Positions 15,212 to 23,241 of a stretch of DNA of 23,352 nt are shown in pieces (position 1 is the stretch's first letter; each line of letters begins with the position of its first letter). This DNA comes from an uncultured Bacteroidaceae bacterium. GTDB taxonomy: Bacteria; Bacteroidota; Bacteroidia; Bacteroidales; Bacteroidaceae. A model generated the notes under the pieces. The model was not told where the DNA came from, made no database searches, and saw only the letters and a program-made list of their open reading frames with translations. The position numbers and the translations under genes were made by a program. The stretch spans positions 1 through 23,352 of the forward strand of contig CAKQYA010000037.1 of the NCBI GenBank assembly GCA_934293005.1. The letters run 5' to 3'.

Positions 15212-15916
15212 ATGCAAATAAAGAAAATCATACCAGCAGCATTCATTCTGCTTTCGGCGCTGGAAGCAAAGGCACAGGTGGGTGAACCGCGCAATGACCT
15301 TTCTGTAGGTTTCACAGCTGGCTACACAATGAGCAAGATGGATTTCATGCCCAAAATAAAGCAAGCTTCCAAGGGAGCACCCATGTTTGGCTTAGCTGCT
15401 CGATATATTTGTGAGAAATATTTCACAACCATTTGTGGAGTGGAACTTGAGCTCATGTACAACAACCTCGGATGGGAAGAAGTGATTGAAGATGGCTCAA
15501 ACAACACTTACAAGCGCGATTTAAACTATGTGCAAATGCCTTTGCTCATGCAGATGGGATGGGGGCGTGAGCGTCGTGGAGTGAAGTTTCTTTTCGAGGC
15601 TGGTCCGCAGCTTGGGCTTTATCTTTCGGGCAAGGAGCATAAAGGAGGCGGAACATGGAATCCGTCAAACCGCCCCAACAATGTCACTCATCAATATGGA
15701 CGTGAGCCAGACCACACCTTTGACTATGGAATCGCTGCTGGCCTCGGCCTTGAAGCATCCACACCTGTAGGGCATTTCTTGCTGCAAGGACGTTATTATT
15801 ATGGCTTGGCCGACATCTACGACAATAGCAAGAGAGGATTTTTCAGCCGATCAGCCAATCAAACAGTTTATGTCAAACTCACATATTTGTTTGATATTGT
15901 CAAGACAAAACTTTGA
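15212..15916 (+). CDS. PorT-like outer membrane beta-barrel protein
   Basis: A 234-residue outer membrane protein. A signal peptide (MQIKKIIPAAFILLSALEAKAQ) is followed by alternating amphipathic strands such as VGFTAGYTMSKMDF, AARYICEKYFTTICGVELELM, YVQMPLLMQMGW and FLFEAGPQLGLYLSG, ending with the aromatic-rich strand VYVKLTYLFDIV. This is the pattern of the PorT/OMP_b-brl_2 barrel family. PorT in Porphyromonas gingivalis is needed for type IX secretion, and the window also holds a CHU_C cargo-type protein, but many PorT-family barrels are not PorT itself. The gene starts 19 bases after a MITE-like element, which may have replaced its original promoter. It is followed by the convergent repeat region. 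Confidence 0.78.
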   Translation: MQIKKIIPAAFILLSALEAKAQVGEPRNDLSVGFTAGYTMSKMDFMPKIKQASKGAPMFGLAARYICEKYFTTICGVELELMYNNLGWEEVIEDGSNNTYKRDLNYVQMPLLMQMGWGRERRGVKFLFEAGPQLGLYLSGKEHKGGGTWNPSNRPNNVTHQYGREPDHTFDYGIAAGLGLEASTPVGHFLLQGRYYYGLADIYDNSKRGFFSRSANQTVYVKLTYLFDIVKTKL

Positions 15917-15949
15917 TTCGCGCGTGCGCGGCATTCAACACCCATAAAA

Positions 15950-16026
15950 AAGTATCCTAAGATACTTGGCCAAGTATCCTAATATACTTTGCGAAGTATC
16001 CTAATATACTTTACAAAGTATCCTTA
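15950..16026. repeat. 22-bp tandem repeat array with internal dyads
   Basis: Three full 22-bp units (15950-15971, 15972-15993, 15994-16015) and a partial fourth (16016-16026). Each unit has the form AAGTATCCTAA followed by ATACTT and a variable 4-5 base tail (GGCC, TGCG, TACA), so each contains the inverted repeat AAGTAT-N6-ATACTT. It sits in a convergent, gene-free stretch. There are no unique spacers, so it is not a CRISPR array. The region 15917-16273 holds this array, a 160-base stretch with nothing recognisable, and the hairpin at 16188-16242. Confidence 0.9.
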
Positions 16027-16180
16027 CTCTCTTTTTTAAGCCGAACAAGAATTATGTTTCCATCACTATAATCTATTTTGAATGTAGGTTGGAAAAGACT
16101 TCGGCGTAAACGCAGACAAGAGTTGAAAAAACGATCAATGCTCAAACCGTTGCGGCTTCATGACCTATTGGGGTTGAACA

Positions 16181-16242
16181 TAAAGAAAATCGGCCATTAG
16201 AATTTCTCGCTGTATGACGCTATGAAATTCTAATGGCCGATT
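16181..16242 (-). terminator. Long perfect hairpin, probable terminator of the MCE operon
   Basis: AATCGGCCATTAGAATTTC (16188-16206) is repeated exactly inverted at 16224-16242, a 19-bp perfect stem with a 17-base loop. On the minus strand it is followed by TTCTTTA, continuing a T-rich GATTTTCTTT. It begins 31 bases after the MCE gene stop. The stem is unusually long for a terminator and has no T tract on the plus strand. Confidence 0.65.
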
Positions 16243-16273
16243 GTGCTGATGCTGAACATCTGAGCGTGAACGC

Positions 16274-17173
16274 TTATTTATCTTTCTTGCCAAAAAGAGA
16301 GAAGTGGACGTATCTTTTTGGATGCAAACGCAAATCTTCAAGGAGTTTGGCCGAATTGGCAAATGTGGAATCGAGATGAACAGCAATGCTGTTGTCGTTC
16401 ATAAGCATGCCGAGCGAATTGTCTGTGCTGTTCATGGCGCAATTGAACTTGTAGGTCATCTGCTGCATGTTGCCCAACGTGGTGTCGGCCTTGTTGGCCA
16501 GTGCCACCATGTCAATCTGATTCAGCTGGCCAGTCGTTGTCTCGAGGTTAGCGCAGATATTGTTGGCCTTTCCCACGAGTGTGGGCACATCTTTGCCAAG
16601 GAGGCTGTTCATGCAAGCAGTAGTGGTTTTGAGGTCCTCTGTCACAACAGCCATGTTTGCCATTGATGTTCTCAGAGCAGGGTCGTTGACGATGACATTG
16701 ACAGCATTGAGTATTGAATCGACTTTAGGCAAGATTTTCTCGACCTGTGGCAGCATGTCGCCAGCCGCAGCCATTATGTCCACCATAGGTGTGCCTTTGA
16801 TGGTGTCGCCAACATTCAGAATGGATGTGGGGTCGGGCCCGAGCTTCAAGTTCATCATTGCGCTGCCCAGCATTTCTTTGGTCATGTATACAGTTGTACC
16901 TCTTGGAATCTGAAACTTTGGGTCGACGCTTATTTCAACGGTAAGCATTTGTGTGCTCTGATTGAAGTTGATAGCTTTCACGGTGCCTACCTTCAATCCG
17001 TTGGCACGAACATCAGATGATGTGGGCATGCCTTGCACGTCTTTCATTTCGACGAAATAAGAAACGTCGTTGCTGAACATCTTGAGTCCTTTCAAGAATA
17101 TGATGCCAACGTAGACAATGATTATAGCCACTACGGTGACGAGTCCGATTTTCACTTCTTTGCTTATTTTCAT
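16274..17173 (-). CDS. MCE/MlaD-family lipid-transport substrate-binding protein
   Basis: MCE proteins form hexameric rings in the periplasm that shuttle phospholipids between membranes with an MlaEF-type ABC transporter. This 299-residue protein has one N-terminal transmembrane anchor (about 8-29, GLVTVVAIIIVYVGIIFLKG). A single MCE domain follows (about 38-115), including VQGMPTSSDVRANGLKVGTV and IPRGTTVYMTKEMLGSAMM. A long alpha-helical region (about 130-285) then probably extends the ring. The permease and ATPase genes are not in the window. It follows the amidase gene by 139 bases in the same direction, and pairing of the two genes suggests a shared envelope transcript. It ends at a strong hairpin. 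Confidence 0.9.
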   Translation of the reverse strand: MKISKEVKIGLVTVVAIIIVYVGIIFLKGLKMFSNDVSYFVEMKDVQGMPTSSDVRANGLKVGTVKAINFNQSTQMLTVEISVDPKFQIPRGTTVYMTKEMLGSAMMNLKLGPDPTSILNVGDTIKGTPMVDIMAAAGDMLPQVEKILPKVDSILNAVNVIVNDPALRTSMANMAVVTEDLKTTTACMNSLLGKDVPTLVGKANNICANLETTTGQLNQIDMVALANKADTTLGNMQQMTYKFNCAMNSTDNSLGMLMNDNSIAVHLDSTFANSAKLLEDLRLHPKRYVHFSLFGKKDK

Positions 17174-17312
17174 AATGTTTATCTGTTGTTTCTATTTAAG
17201 TATTGTGTGAGCTTAATTATCTTGTTAAGTGTTCGGTGTGCGTCAATGAACATGCCACGTATCGTATGCGTGTTAATTGCGATGTGCGTTGTATTGTTTC
17301 TTTATGATGAAG

Positions 17313-18530
17313 CTATTCAGTGAAGGTCACGATAAACGCTTCGGGAAATTTGTCAAGAATGGAAGCGCGTATCTTCTTTGCCTCAGCGAGCGTGTTTGCT
17401 GAGCCATACGTGTAAGTGTATCTTCCTTTGTTCTGGTGCATTTCGCATTTCAGGCCTTTGAATTGCCTGTCGTTGCTTTTCAGACGCACGGAGCCTGCAA
17501 GTATTTGCACTTTATAGACCGTTTTTGTTGTCTTGCGTGAAAGAGAAGCACTTGTCTTGGCTGTCGTCTTAGCTGTTGTCTTGACTGTAGTCTGCGCGCT
17601 TGCTTTTTCCGACTGCGCACTTGCCTTAGCAGCTGTTTGTGCGCTTGCCTTTTCAGACTGCTCGCTGTTGTTCTTCGCATCAGCAGCTGCCTCATCAGCC
17701 TCGTCATAATTGCTTTCAGCCGTGGCTGGAGTGGCAAGAGAAGTGGCATTGCGTCCTTGTTGCTTGGCTGAGTATCTGACTATGGCATTGTATATGCTGT
17801 TTGCCATTGTTTTCTGTCCGCTGCTTGACATGAGGAATTGCTCTTCAGATGGTGTGGACATGAAGCCGACCTCCAGAAGGACGCTTGGCATGTAGGTGAG
17901 TCGAAGCACGGCCAGATTGGCTTGTCTCACGCCCATGTCTCTTCTCTTTGCGGTGTTGACCATCTCGTATTGAGCCAGTTTGGCAAACTCTACGCTTTGC
18001 TTCATGTCGTGATCCTGCATCAGTTCGAACATGATGTTGCTCTCGGCAGACATGTCGTAGTTGTATTTCTTTGCAGCGTCTCCCTCGAGAGCAATGACGG
18101 AGTTTTCTCTTTTCTCCACTTCAAGATTTGTGCCAGCAGTAGAGAGGCTCAACGTGTATGACTGGACTCCGTATGCGTAACGCGAGCCCTTAGGGAGGGA
18201 ATTGACGTGGATGGACACAAACAGGTCGGCTTTGGCCTTATTGGCAATCTCGGCCCGTCGTCCCAATTCGACGAACACATCTGTTGACCTTGTGTATATG
18301 ACTTTGATCTCTGGGTGTTCGCTGTTGAGCATCCGTCCTATTGCCAAGGAAATGTTTAATGCAATGTCCTTTTCCCTGTGCGACTTTAATGTGCCCATTG
18401 TGCCAGGGTCTTTGCCTCCATGGCCAGCGTCAATGACCACCACGAAAGGTTTGCTGTCGTTGGCCGCAGCCATGCTGATGGAACATAAGGCAAGTCCTAT
18501 ATATATAAATATGTGTAAGAGTTTCTTCAT
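17313..18530 (-). CDS. N-acetylmuramoyl-L-alanine amidase with C-terminal SPOR domain
   Basis: This 405-residue periplasmic enzyme cuts the amide bond between MurNAc and the peptide stem, normally to separate daughter cells. A signal peptide (1-22, ending SMAAA) leads an Amidase_3 domain (about 27-256). Zinc ligands are H37 in DAGHGG, E53 in HREKD and H108 in SIHVN, and E220 in LLEVGF is the catalytic glutamate. A low-complexity linker rich in A, K, S, Q and T (about 268-333) contains QSEKASAQT-type repeats. A C-terminal SPOR domain follows (about 336-405, YKVQILAGS...). SPOR domains bind denuded glycans at septa, which points to division-site work. A TATCTTTG -7 box lies just upstream. The MCE gene follows. 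Confidence 0.95.
   Translation of the reverse strand: MKKLLHIFIYIGLALCSISMAAANDSKPFVVVIDAGHGGKDPGTMGTLKSHREKDIALNISLAIGRMLNSEHPEIKVIYTRSTDVFVELGRRAEIANKAKADLFVSIHVNSLPKGSRYAYGVQSYTLSLSTAGTNLEVEKRENSVIALEGDAAKKYNYDMSAESNIMFELMQDHDMKQSVEFAKLAQYEMVNTAKRRDMGVRQANLAVLRLTYMPSVLLEVGFMSTPSEEQFLMSSSGQKTMANSIYNAIVRYSAKQQGRNATSLATPATAESNYDEADEAAADAKNNSEQSEKASAQTAAKASAQSEKASAQTTVKTTAKTTAKTSASLSRKTTKTVYKVQILAGSVRLKSNDRQFKGLKCEMHQNKGRYTYTYGSANTLAEAKKIRASILDKFPEAFIVTFTE
17541..17663. repeat. Repetitive linker-coding segment within the amidase gene
   Basis: This segment encodes residues about 290-330, in which QSEKASAQT and KASAQ occur twice and TTAKTTAKT follows. The DNA is correspondingly repetitive in GCACTTGC/CTGCGC-type words, so slippage could vary linker length between strains. 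Confidence 0.6.
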
Positions 18531-18549
18531 GAGATTATAAAAATATATG

Positions 18550-18557
18550 CAAAGATA
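18550..18557 (-). promoter_or_regulatory. -7 box for the amidase gene
   Basis: On the minus strand it reads TATCTTTG, matching TAnnTTTG, 19 bases before the ATG at 18530. The leader would be very short. No consensus -33 is evident. Confidence 0.55.
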
Positions 18558-18584
18558 CGAAAAATTGGATTATCACATATATGT

Positions 18585-18620
18585 AAAACAAAAAGAATAC
18601 CCAATTGGATATTCTTTTTG
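18585..18620 (-). terminator. AT-rich palindromic terminator after the TonB-receptor operon
   Basis: CAAAAAGAATA (18589-18599) pairs with TATTCTTTTTG (18610-18620), and the centre CCAATTGG is itself a palindrome, so 32 bases fold almost completely. On the minus strand it is followed by TTTTAC. It lies about 110 bases after the receptor stop codon and just before the amidase promoter. The 18621-18729 stretch holds nothing else I recognise. Confidence 0.65.
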
Positions 18621-18729
18621 TACTTATAGAACAATATGTTCGTGCGAGTGTCGGTTTGGCGTGTGCAGATATTCTGCTTGCCAATGAAACGACATGCGTC
18701 CTTCAAGTTTGCTCATACGAGCCAAGCCG

Positions 18730-20658
18730 TCACAGATTGATGTTCATCTTCACGCCCCCCATGAACCAGAAGCCAGGCTGCTCAATGTTGGCATAGTCGT
18801 AATACTTGTGCCCTGTGATGTTGTTGCCCTGAAGATACAAGGTGTAGCGTGGCTCCTTCCACTGCAGCTTGAGGTCGAGCGTGCCGAATGTGCCATAGCT
18901 TTGTGTTTTGCCTGTTTTGGCGTTGTCGAATTCGCCCTCACGGTTTTTGAGCGCGAAGTTCCATTGAGCAGACATGTTGCCTACAATTTTGTGGTCGAGA
19001 GAAACTGTGAGCTTGTGTCGGAGGAATGTCATGCGTGAGGCATAGTTGGCCTTCTGTTCCTCGTTCACTCTGTGCTTGTAGTTGTAGCAGTATCCTACAG
19101 TCAGTCGATTGAGGATGTCTTGCTGATTCCACAAGCCTGCAAGGTTCAAGCCCACAAGAGCCTCAGCTCCGATATTGTCGATGTCGCTGTTGGCAGTAGT
19201 GTACACACTTGCGCCTTCATACTTGACCCAGTCTATCATGTCTGTGCCTTTGCGGTAAAAAGCTTTAATCTGCGCATTTACATTGCTGCTCACATAGTTG
19301 GCGCCAACGTGCCAGTCGGTGCTCTTCTCTGGCTTGAGCATGCTGTTGCCAAGCAGGCCCGGGCCGTTGTAGTAGAGGTCTGTGTAGGTAGGGGTGCGCA
19401 AGCTCTGGTTGAATGAAGCGAAGAGCTTGATGTCGCCGAGACGCCAAGAGAGGTCAACACCCGGATAGAGTTTCATGCCTCCGTCGACAGACGTGTTGTG
19501 ATTGGCAAGCACACCTAATGAGAGAGTCACATTGTCGATGATGAAGTTGTGCTCGCCATATATTCCCACGTTGCTTCGTCCATCCTTGTACTTGTAATAC
19601 GCATCGTGGCCAGGCACCTTGTATTTGTGCTGTTGGTCCTCATCAAGTTCCTTGCCCAAACGCGTGGAGAGAATGTTTTCACGGCGGAATTCAAAGCCGA
19701 TGGCACTCTTGCCCAAAGCCCACGACGTGCTTGCGCCAATGTTGGCTCCATAAACATTTGTTTGATGGAAATTCTGGTAATCGGCAGGCCTGTCTCTCCA
19801 CCACACATAATGATCGAGAGAGCGGTTCCAGTAAATCTGCACAGGCACATTGACCTTGCCTGTGTATTCTGCGCTCGCGGCCACAAGATACCTTCTGTTC
19901 TCTTCATATTGCGAGGTTGAGCCAGTGCCATAAAAAGTGTTGGCGCCATAGTTCATCGTGCTTGCTCCCGCCTGCACGCTTGCCTTGACGTGTTCCGACT
20001 TGTACGAGCCGTTCCAGTATCCGTTGGCCTTGTTGAAATCGTCATTGTAAGTGCCGCCATCGCTTCTTGTGTATCCTCCGCTCACTCTGTTGGCAAAGCA
20101 TCCGCTCACGATATTTACAGAAGCATTAGCTCCCAATGTGCCGTAAGAGCCGCCGTTGACATGGGCCCCGAGCATGCTTCTGCCTTCTTTTTTAGTCACA
20201 ATGTTGATTGCGCCCGCAAAAGCCTGGCTGCCGTACACGCGGCTCGCTCCGCCTTCGATCACTTCTATGCGCTCGATGTCGTCGACACCCACAGGAAGGT
20301 CCATAGTGAGGTGGCCCGTATGAGGGTTGGAGATGTTGATGCCATTGAGGAGCACTGTGAGCTGGTCCTCTGTGCCTCCATTGACGCCTATGTCGGTCTG
20401 GATGCCGAAGCCGCCTCTCTGTCGCACGTCCACACCGGCAACCATCTTCAGGAGGTCGTTGACAGAATGCGCGCTCATGCCCTCAATATCTTTGTTTGAT
20501 ATCACCTGGACAAGCCTTACCGCTTTGTCGGCAGGCATAGGTGCGCGCGTGCCAGTGACCTCAGCATTGTCCAAATCTATAGTCTTTATATTGTTCTCCT
20601 GTGCCATCATGGCACCTGAAACCATTGCAGCAGCAACGGCTGTGTAAAAAAATCTCAT
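18730..20658 (-). CDS. TonB-dependent outer membrane receptor, BtuB-like
   Basis: This 642-residue receptor imports a scarce nutrient across the outer membrane using energy from TonB. It has a signal peptide (MRFFYTAVAAAMVSGAMMAQ), a short TonB-box-like stretch (IDLDNAEVTGTRAP, about 27-40) and a plug domain (about 45-155, with VNDLLKMVAGVDVR, VLLNGINISNP and IERIEVIEGGASRVYGSQA). A 22-strand-type barrel follows, ending in aromatic KMNINL. It lacks the CarboxypepD_reg domain of SusC-type receptors. Size and plug motifs resemble the BtuB/cobalamin group, but a siderophore or haem ligand is not excluded and no cobalamin riboswitch is seen. It begins 42 bases after the YiiX-like gene, implying cotranscription. 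A terminator-like palindrome follows. Confidence 0.9.
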   Translation of the reverse strand: MRFFYTAVAAAMVSGAMMAQENNIKTIDLDNAEVTGTRAPMPADKAVRLVQVISNKDIEGMSAHSVNDLLKMVAGVDVRQRGGFGIQTDIGVNGGTEDQLTVLLNGINISNPHTGHLTMDLPVGVDDIERIEVIEGGASRVYGSQAFAGAINIVTKKEGRSMLGAHVNGGSYGTLGANASVNIVSGCFANRVSGGYTRSDGGTYNDDFNKANGYWNGSYKSEHVKASVQAGASTMNYGANTFYGTGSTSQYEENRRYLVAASAEYTGKVNVPVQIYWNRSLDHYVWWRDRPADYQNFHQTNVYGANIGASTSWALGKSAIGFEFRRENILSTRLGKELDEDQQHKYKVPGHDAYYKYKDGRSNVGIYGEHNFIIDNVTLSLGVLANHNTSVDGGMKLYPGVDLSWRLGDIKLFASFNQSLRTPTYTDLYYNGPGLLGNSMLKPEKSTDWHVGANYVSSNVNAQIKAFYRKGTDMIDWVKYEGASVYTTANSDIDNIGAEALVGLNLAGLWNQQDILNRLTVGYCYNYKHRVNEEQKANYASRMTFLRHKLTVSLDHKIVGNMSAQWNFALKNREGEFDNAKTGKTQSYGTFGTLDLKLQWKEPRYTLYLQGNNITGHKYYDYANIEQPGFWFMGGVKMNINL

Positions 20659-20700
20659 GTGTGTGAAATAAAAATATTTGGAAATAATTGTGGCAGACCA

Positions 20701-21531
20701 TCAAAAGAACCTGCCTATAATGTCAATCTTATCGCTCGAGCTTATTTCGCCAGGGTTAGTGCCTGGCCAGCCCTCAGGGACGTCCATATCCCATTTCTTG
20801 TAATATTCTTTCCAAAAATCCGTCACCTTGCCGCTTCTGTCGTGAAACGACATGGCTATTTGAGGAAAGACATGACTGCCATCATGGCCCAGATAAGCAT
20901 AATGCACCAGTTCGCTACAATAAATGGCCGAATCGCCTTCAAGATACTGGAAATCGTAAGGTCTGCCAATATAAGATTTAGCCCTGTAGACCGTTGCGTC
21001 GGCAATGCTTCTGTCTTTCAGTCTGCCGACCACGACCATGGGCTTGCCATCAGCATTGTGGTCGTTGTGCTTCAAAAAAGAATCGATAGGATTGAGCCAC
21101 ACGCCATGCTTTGATGAGGCTTCAAGCGCAAATACATTGCCATCATCGTCACGGCACACTATGGCCACATGAGAAACTCGCAGAAGGTCCACGCCTTCTG
21201 TCACATTTACAATGGCGGCGGCAATGCCGTCGCGCGACTGGCTCACCACGCTGAAGAGCAAGTCGCCGTTGAGAAGAGCGTCAGTCGCTATAAGACCAGC
21301 GTTCTCTTCTTGGCAAGTGGCGTTGCCGTCCATCTCAGCTTCTGCCTCATTGTTGTGGCACATGGCCATTCGAGCTGCCGAAGAGTCGGGACATGCTGAC
21401 GCGAGGGTGGCTACACTAAGCATGCCTATGGTGACCTCTTTCTTCAGACTGAGAAAGATTGCATCGCCATGACGTGAGAAATGTTGCCATCTCACAGCAC
21501 CTGCCTTCTTGAATTGATGTTGATACTTCAT
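20701..21531 (-). CDS. YiiX/YebB-like NlpC/P60-type cysteine hydrolase with extended leader
   Basis: Using the ATG at 21531, the protein has 276 residues. The frame is open to 21651, but those extra codons read through degenerate repeats and are not protein-like. Residues 80-250 fit the circularly permuted NlpC/P60 (YiiX) fold: LLNGDLLF, H121 in RVSHVAIV, E137 in ALEASS, YIGRPYDF at about 187-194, and C205 in IYCSELVHYAY. These form a His/Glu/Cys active site for amide or ester cleavage. Residues 1-46 are an unusual leader: W15, FSRHGDAIF, a charged stretch, then IGMLSVATLASA as signal-peptide core with a cysteine at 47. I recall similar leaders on Bacteroidales TonB receptors. It is the first gene of a two-gene unit with the receptor, so its substrate may relate to the imported compound. 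Confidence 0.82.
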   Translation of the reverse strand: MKYQHQFKKAGAVRWQHFSRHGDAIFLSLKKEVTIGMLSVATLASACPDSSAARMAMCHNNEAEAEMDGNATCQEENAGLIATDALLNGDLLFSVVSQSRDGIAAAIVNVTEGVDLLRVSHVAIVCRDDDGNVFALEASSKHGVWLNPIDSFLKHNDHNADGKPMVVVGRLKDRSIADATVYRAKSYIGRPYDFQYLEGDSAIYCSELVHYAYLGHDGSHVFPQIAMSFHDRSGKVTDFWKEYYKKWDMDVPEGWPGTNPGEISSSDKIDIIGRFF

Positions 21532-21654
21532 TTTGTTTGAAAAATATTTAATAAAATGGGCTATAAGCCCCAAATGCGCTATTGCGAGTGCACTGCTCAA
21601 TCGCCCGAAGACAATTAGCCGGCAACGGGTGCCAAGCATATATGTATCCATGCT

Positions 21655-21745
21655 GCACGAAATCTATCTGCACGAAGTCCAGCTGCATTAAATAAATGCC
21701 GCACGAAATCCATTCCATTGCCGCACGAGAAATCCATCGGCACAA
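21655..21745. repeat. Degenerate repeats of GCACGAAATC type between rodA and the hydrolase gene
   Basis: Four related words occur at 21655 (GCACGAAATCTATC), 21670 (GCACGAAGTCCAGC), 21701 (GCACGAAATCCATTCC) and 21723 (GCACGAGAAATCCATC), at uneven spacing of 15-31 bases. They fill most of the non-coding stretch downstream of rodA. No promoter box was found in 21532-21757. Confidence 0.6.
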
Positions 21746-21757
21746 GCCATTCTCGCA

Positions 21758-23230
21758 TCATTCACGCTGCCGCTTCAGATTTCTCTCTGCGTCCATTCTC
21801 AGGAAGATGAACAGAAGCAATGTGAATCCCCATAAAGACGAGCCTCCATAACTGAAGAAGGGTAGCGGGATGCCGATGACAGGCGTCAGGCCAAGCACCA
21901 TGCCCACATTGATGAAGAGGTGAAACAGAAATATGCACAAGACGCTGTAGCCGTAAACACGGCCCATGGTGTCGGGCTGCCGCTCAGCCACCACAATGAG
22001 CCGCCAGATAAACAGCAGGTACACTATCAGCACTCCTGAAGCTCCGATGAAGCCTTCTTCTTCCCCAACGGTGCAGTAGATGAAATCTGTATGCTGCTCC
22101 GGCACATATTTCAGTTTGGTCTGCGTGCCATTGAGAAACCCCTTGCCCGTCAGTCCGCCAGAACCTATGGCTATCTTCGCCTGGTTCACATTGTAGCCAG
22201 CACCTCTCGGATCATCCTTCTTGCCGAGAAGCACCTCGATGCGAGTGCGCTGATGGTCGGCAAGATGGTCGAAGATAGTGCTGCTCGCATAGTAAAGGGC
22301 TGTCGACATGATGGCAAACCCGGCTATGAGCACATATTTGTATGATTGCTTTATGATTGCCATGACTATGATGCTGCAGACGATGAGGATGCACACTCCA
22401 AGCATGATGTAGCACACGTCGAATGGAATGACGTAGGTTGCAAACAGCAGCGCGAGAACCGTGATTCCGCCTGCTGCCGACGCCATTATCTTGACCATCG
22501 TGACACACTTTCCATACACGAGCAGCATGCCTATCGTGAACACCATTGCTAAAAGCAGCACAGTGAATTCACCGACAGAAACGGGCAGATAACCTATCAT
22601 CTCATCGCTGTATTTCATTCCCACCACAAAATATACCACGCAGGCAAAGCCGCAGAACAGCAGCGAGCCTGTCATTCCCTCGCGAAAAAGCATGAGGAAA
22701 AATGCCAAATACACCAAAGCGGAGCCTGTCTCCTTTTGGCACACGATGAGCAGCATCGGAAACACTATGAGAGCCACGCACACAGCCATGTCTCTGGTCT
22801 TCCTCATGCTGAAATTGTAGCGGTCTATGAATTTGCCAAGGGCCAAAGCCACTGCAAACTTAGCGAATTCGGCTGGCTGTATTTTTATGGAACTGCCTAT
22901 GGGCAACCACGAGCGCGAGCCCTTAGTGTCGGGAGCAATGACGATGGTCACCATGAGCAAGAGCATCAAAGCTCCATAGATCACGTAGGCTGCTGTGTCG
23001 TACACACGTTTCTCTATGAGCATGAGGACAATGGCAAGGACAATGGATGTGCCGGCCCACACAATCTGCTTGCCTGAGCTGCTTTCCCATCCGAACAAGT
23101 TGGGATTGTTGAAATCGTAGCATGCGCCACACACGCTGAACCATCCCCATATGATGAGGGAGAGATACAGCATGATGGTGATCCAGTCGATACTGAGAAA
23201 TATGCCTTTGTTATCTTGTTCTTGTGTCAT
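21758..23230 (-). CDS. rodA: Rod-shape-determining peptidoglycan glycosyltransferase RodA (SEDS)
   Basis: RodA polymerises lipid II into glycan strands together with PBP2 in the elongasome at the inner membrane. The 490-residue protein (from the ATG at 23230, MTQEQDNKGIFLSIDW) has about ten transmembrane helices and SEDS signatures: SWLPIGSSIKIQPAEFAK (with the arginine-tryptophan of GSRSW), AGYNVNQAKIAIGSGG, GKGFLNGTQTK, and PEQHTDFIYCTVGEEEGF, whose HTD aspartate is the residue needed for activity in this family. It closes with GIPLPFFSYGGSS. It is about 110 residues longer than E. coli RodA through an extra hydrophobic middle section (about 225-305), a length I believe common in Bacteroidales. 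A TTG at 23254 would add 8 residues but falls in a repeat. PBP2 (mrdA) is expected just upstream, outside the window. Confidence 0.95.
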   Translation of the reverse strand: MTQEQDNKGIFLSIDWITIMLYLSLIIWGWFSVCGACYDFNNPNLFGWESSSGKQIVWAGTSIVLAIVLMLIEKRVYDTAAYVIYGALMLLLMVTIVIAPDTKGSRSWLPIGSSIKIQPAEFAKFAVALALGKFIDRYNFSMRKTRDMAVCVALIVFPMLLIVCQKETGSALVYLAFFLMLFREGMTGSLLFCGFACVVYFVVGMKYSDEMIGYLPVSVGEFTVLLLAMVFTIGMLLVYGKCVTMVKIMASAAGGITVLALLFATYVIPFDVCYIMLGVCILIVCSIIVMAIIKQSYKYVLIAGFAIMSTALYYASSTIFDHLADHQRTRIEVLLGKKDDPRGAGYNVNQAKIAIGSGGLTGKGFLNGTQTKLKYVPEQHTDFIYCTVGEEEGFIGASGVLIVYLLFIWRLIVVAERQPDTMGRVYGYSVLCIFLFHLFINVGMVLGLTPVIGIPLPFFSYGGSSLWGFTLLLFIFLRMDAERNLKRQRE

Positions 23231-23241
23231 TCTTGCGTCGT

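Noticed and set aside
15950..16026. CRISPR array
   Set aside because: The 22-bp units are directly adjacent with no unique spacers, and no cas gene is present. The same applies to 23242-23352.
21558..21570. GGGCT-tat-AGCCC palindrome as a terminator
   Set aside because: The stem is only 5 bp, the following T tract is weak, and it lies in the leader of the hydrolase gene. It may be an attenuator, but the evidence is too thin.
20659..21757. Cobalamin riboswitch upstream of the BtuB-like receptor operon
   Set aside because: I looked for a B12-box-like conserved core in the non-coding parts (20659-20700 and 21532-21757) and found none by eye.
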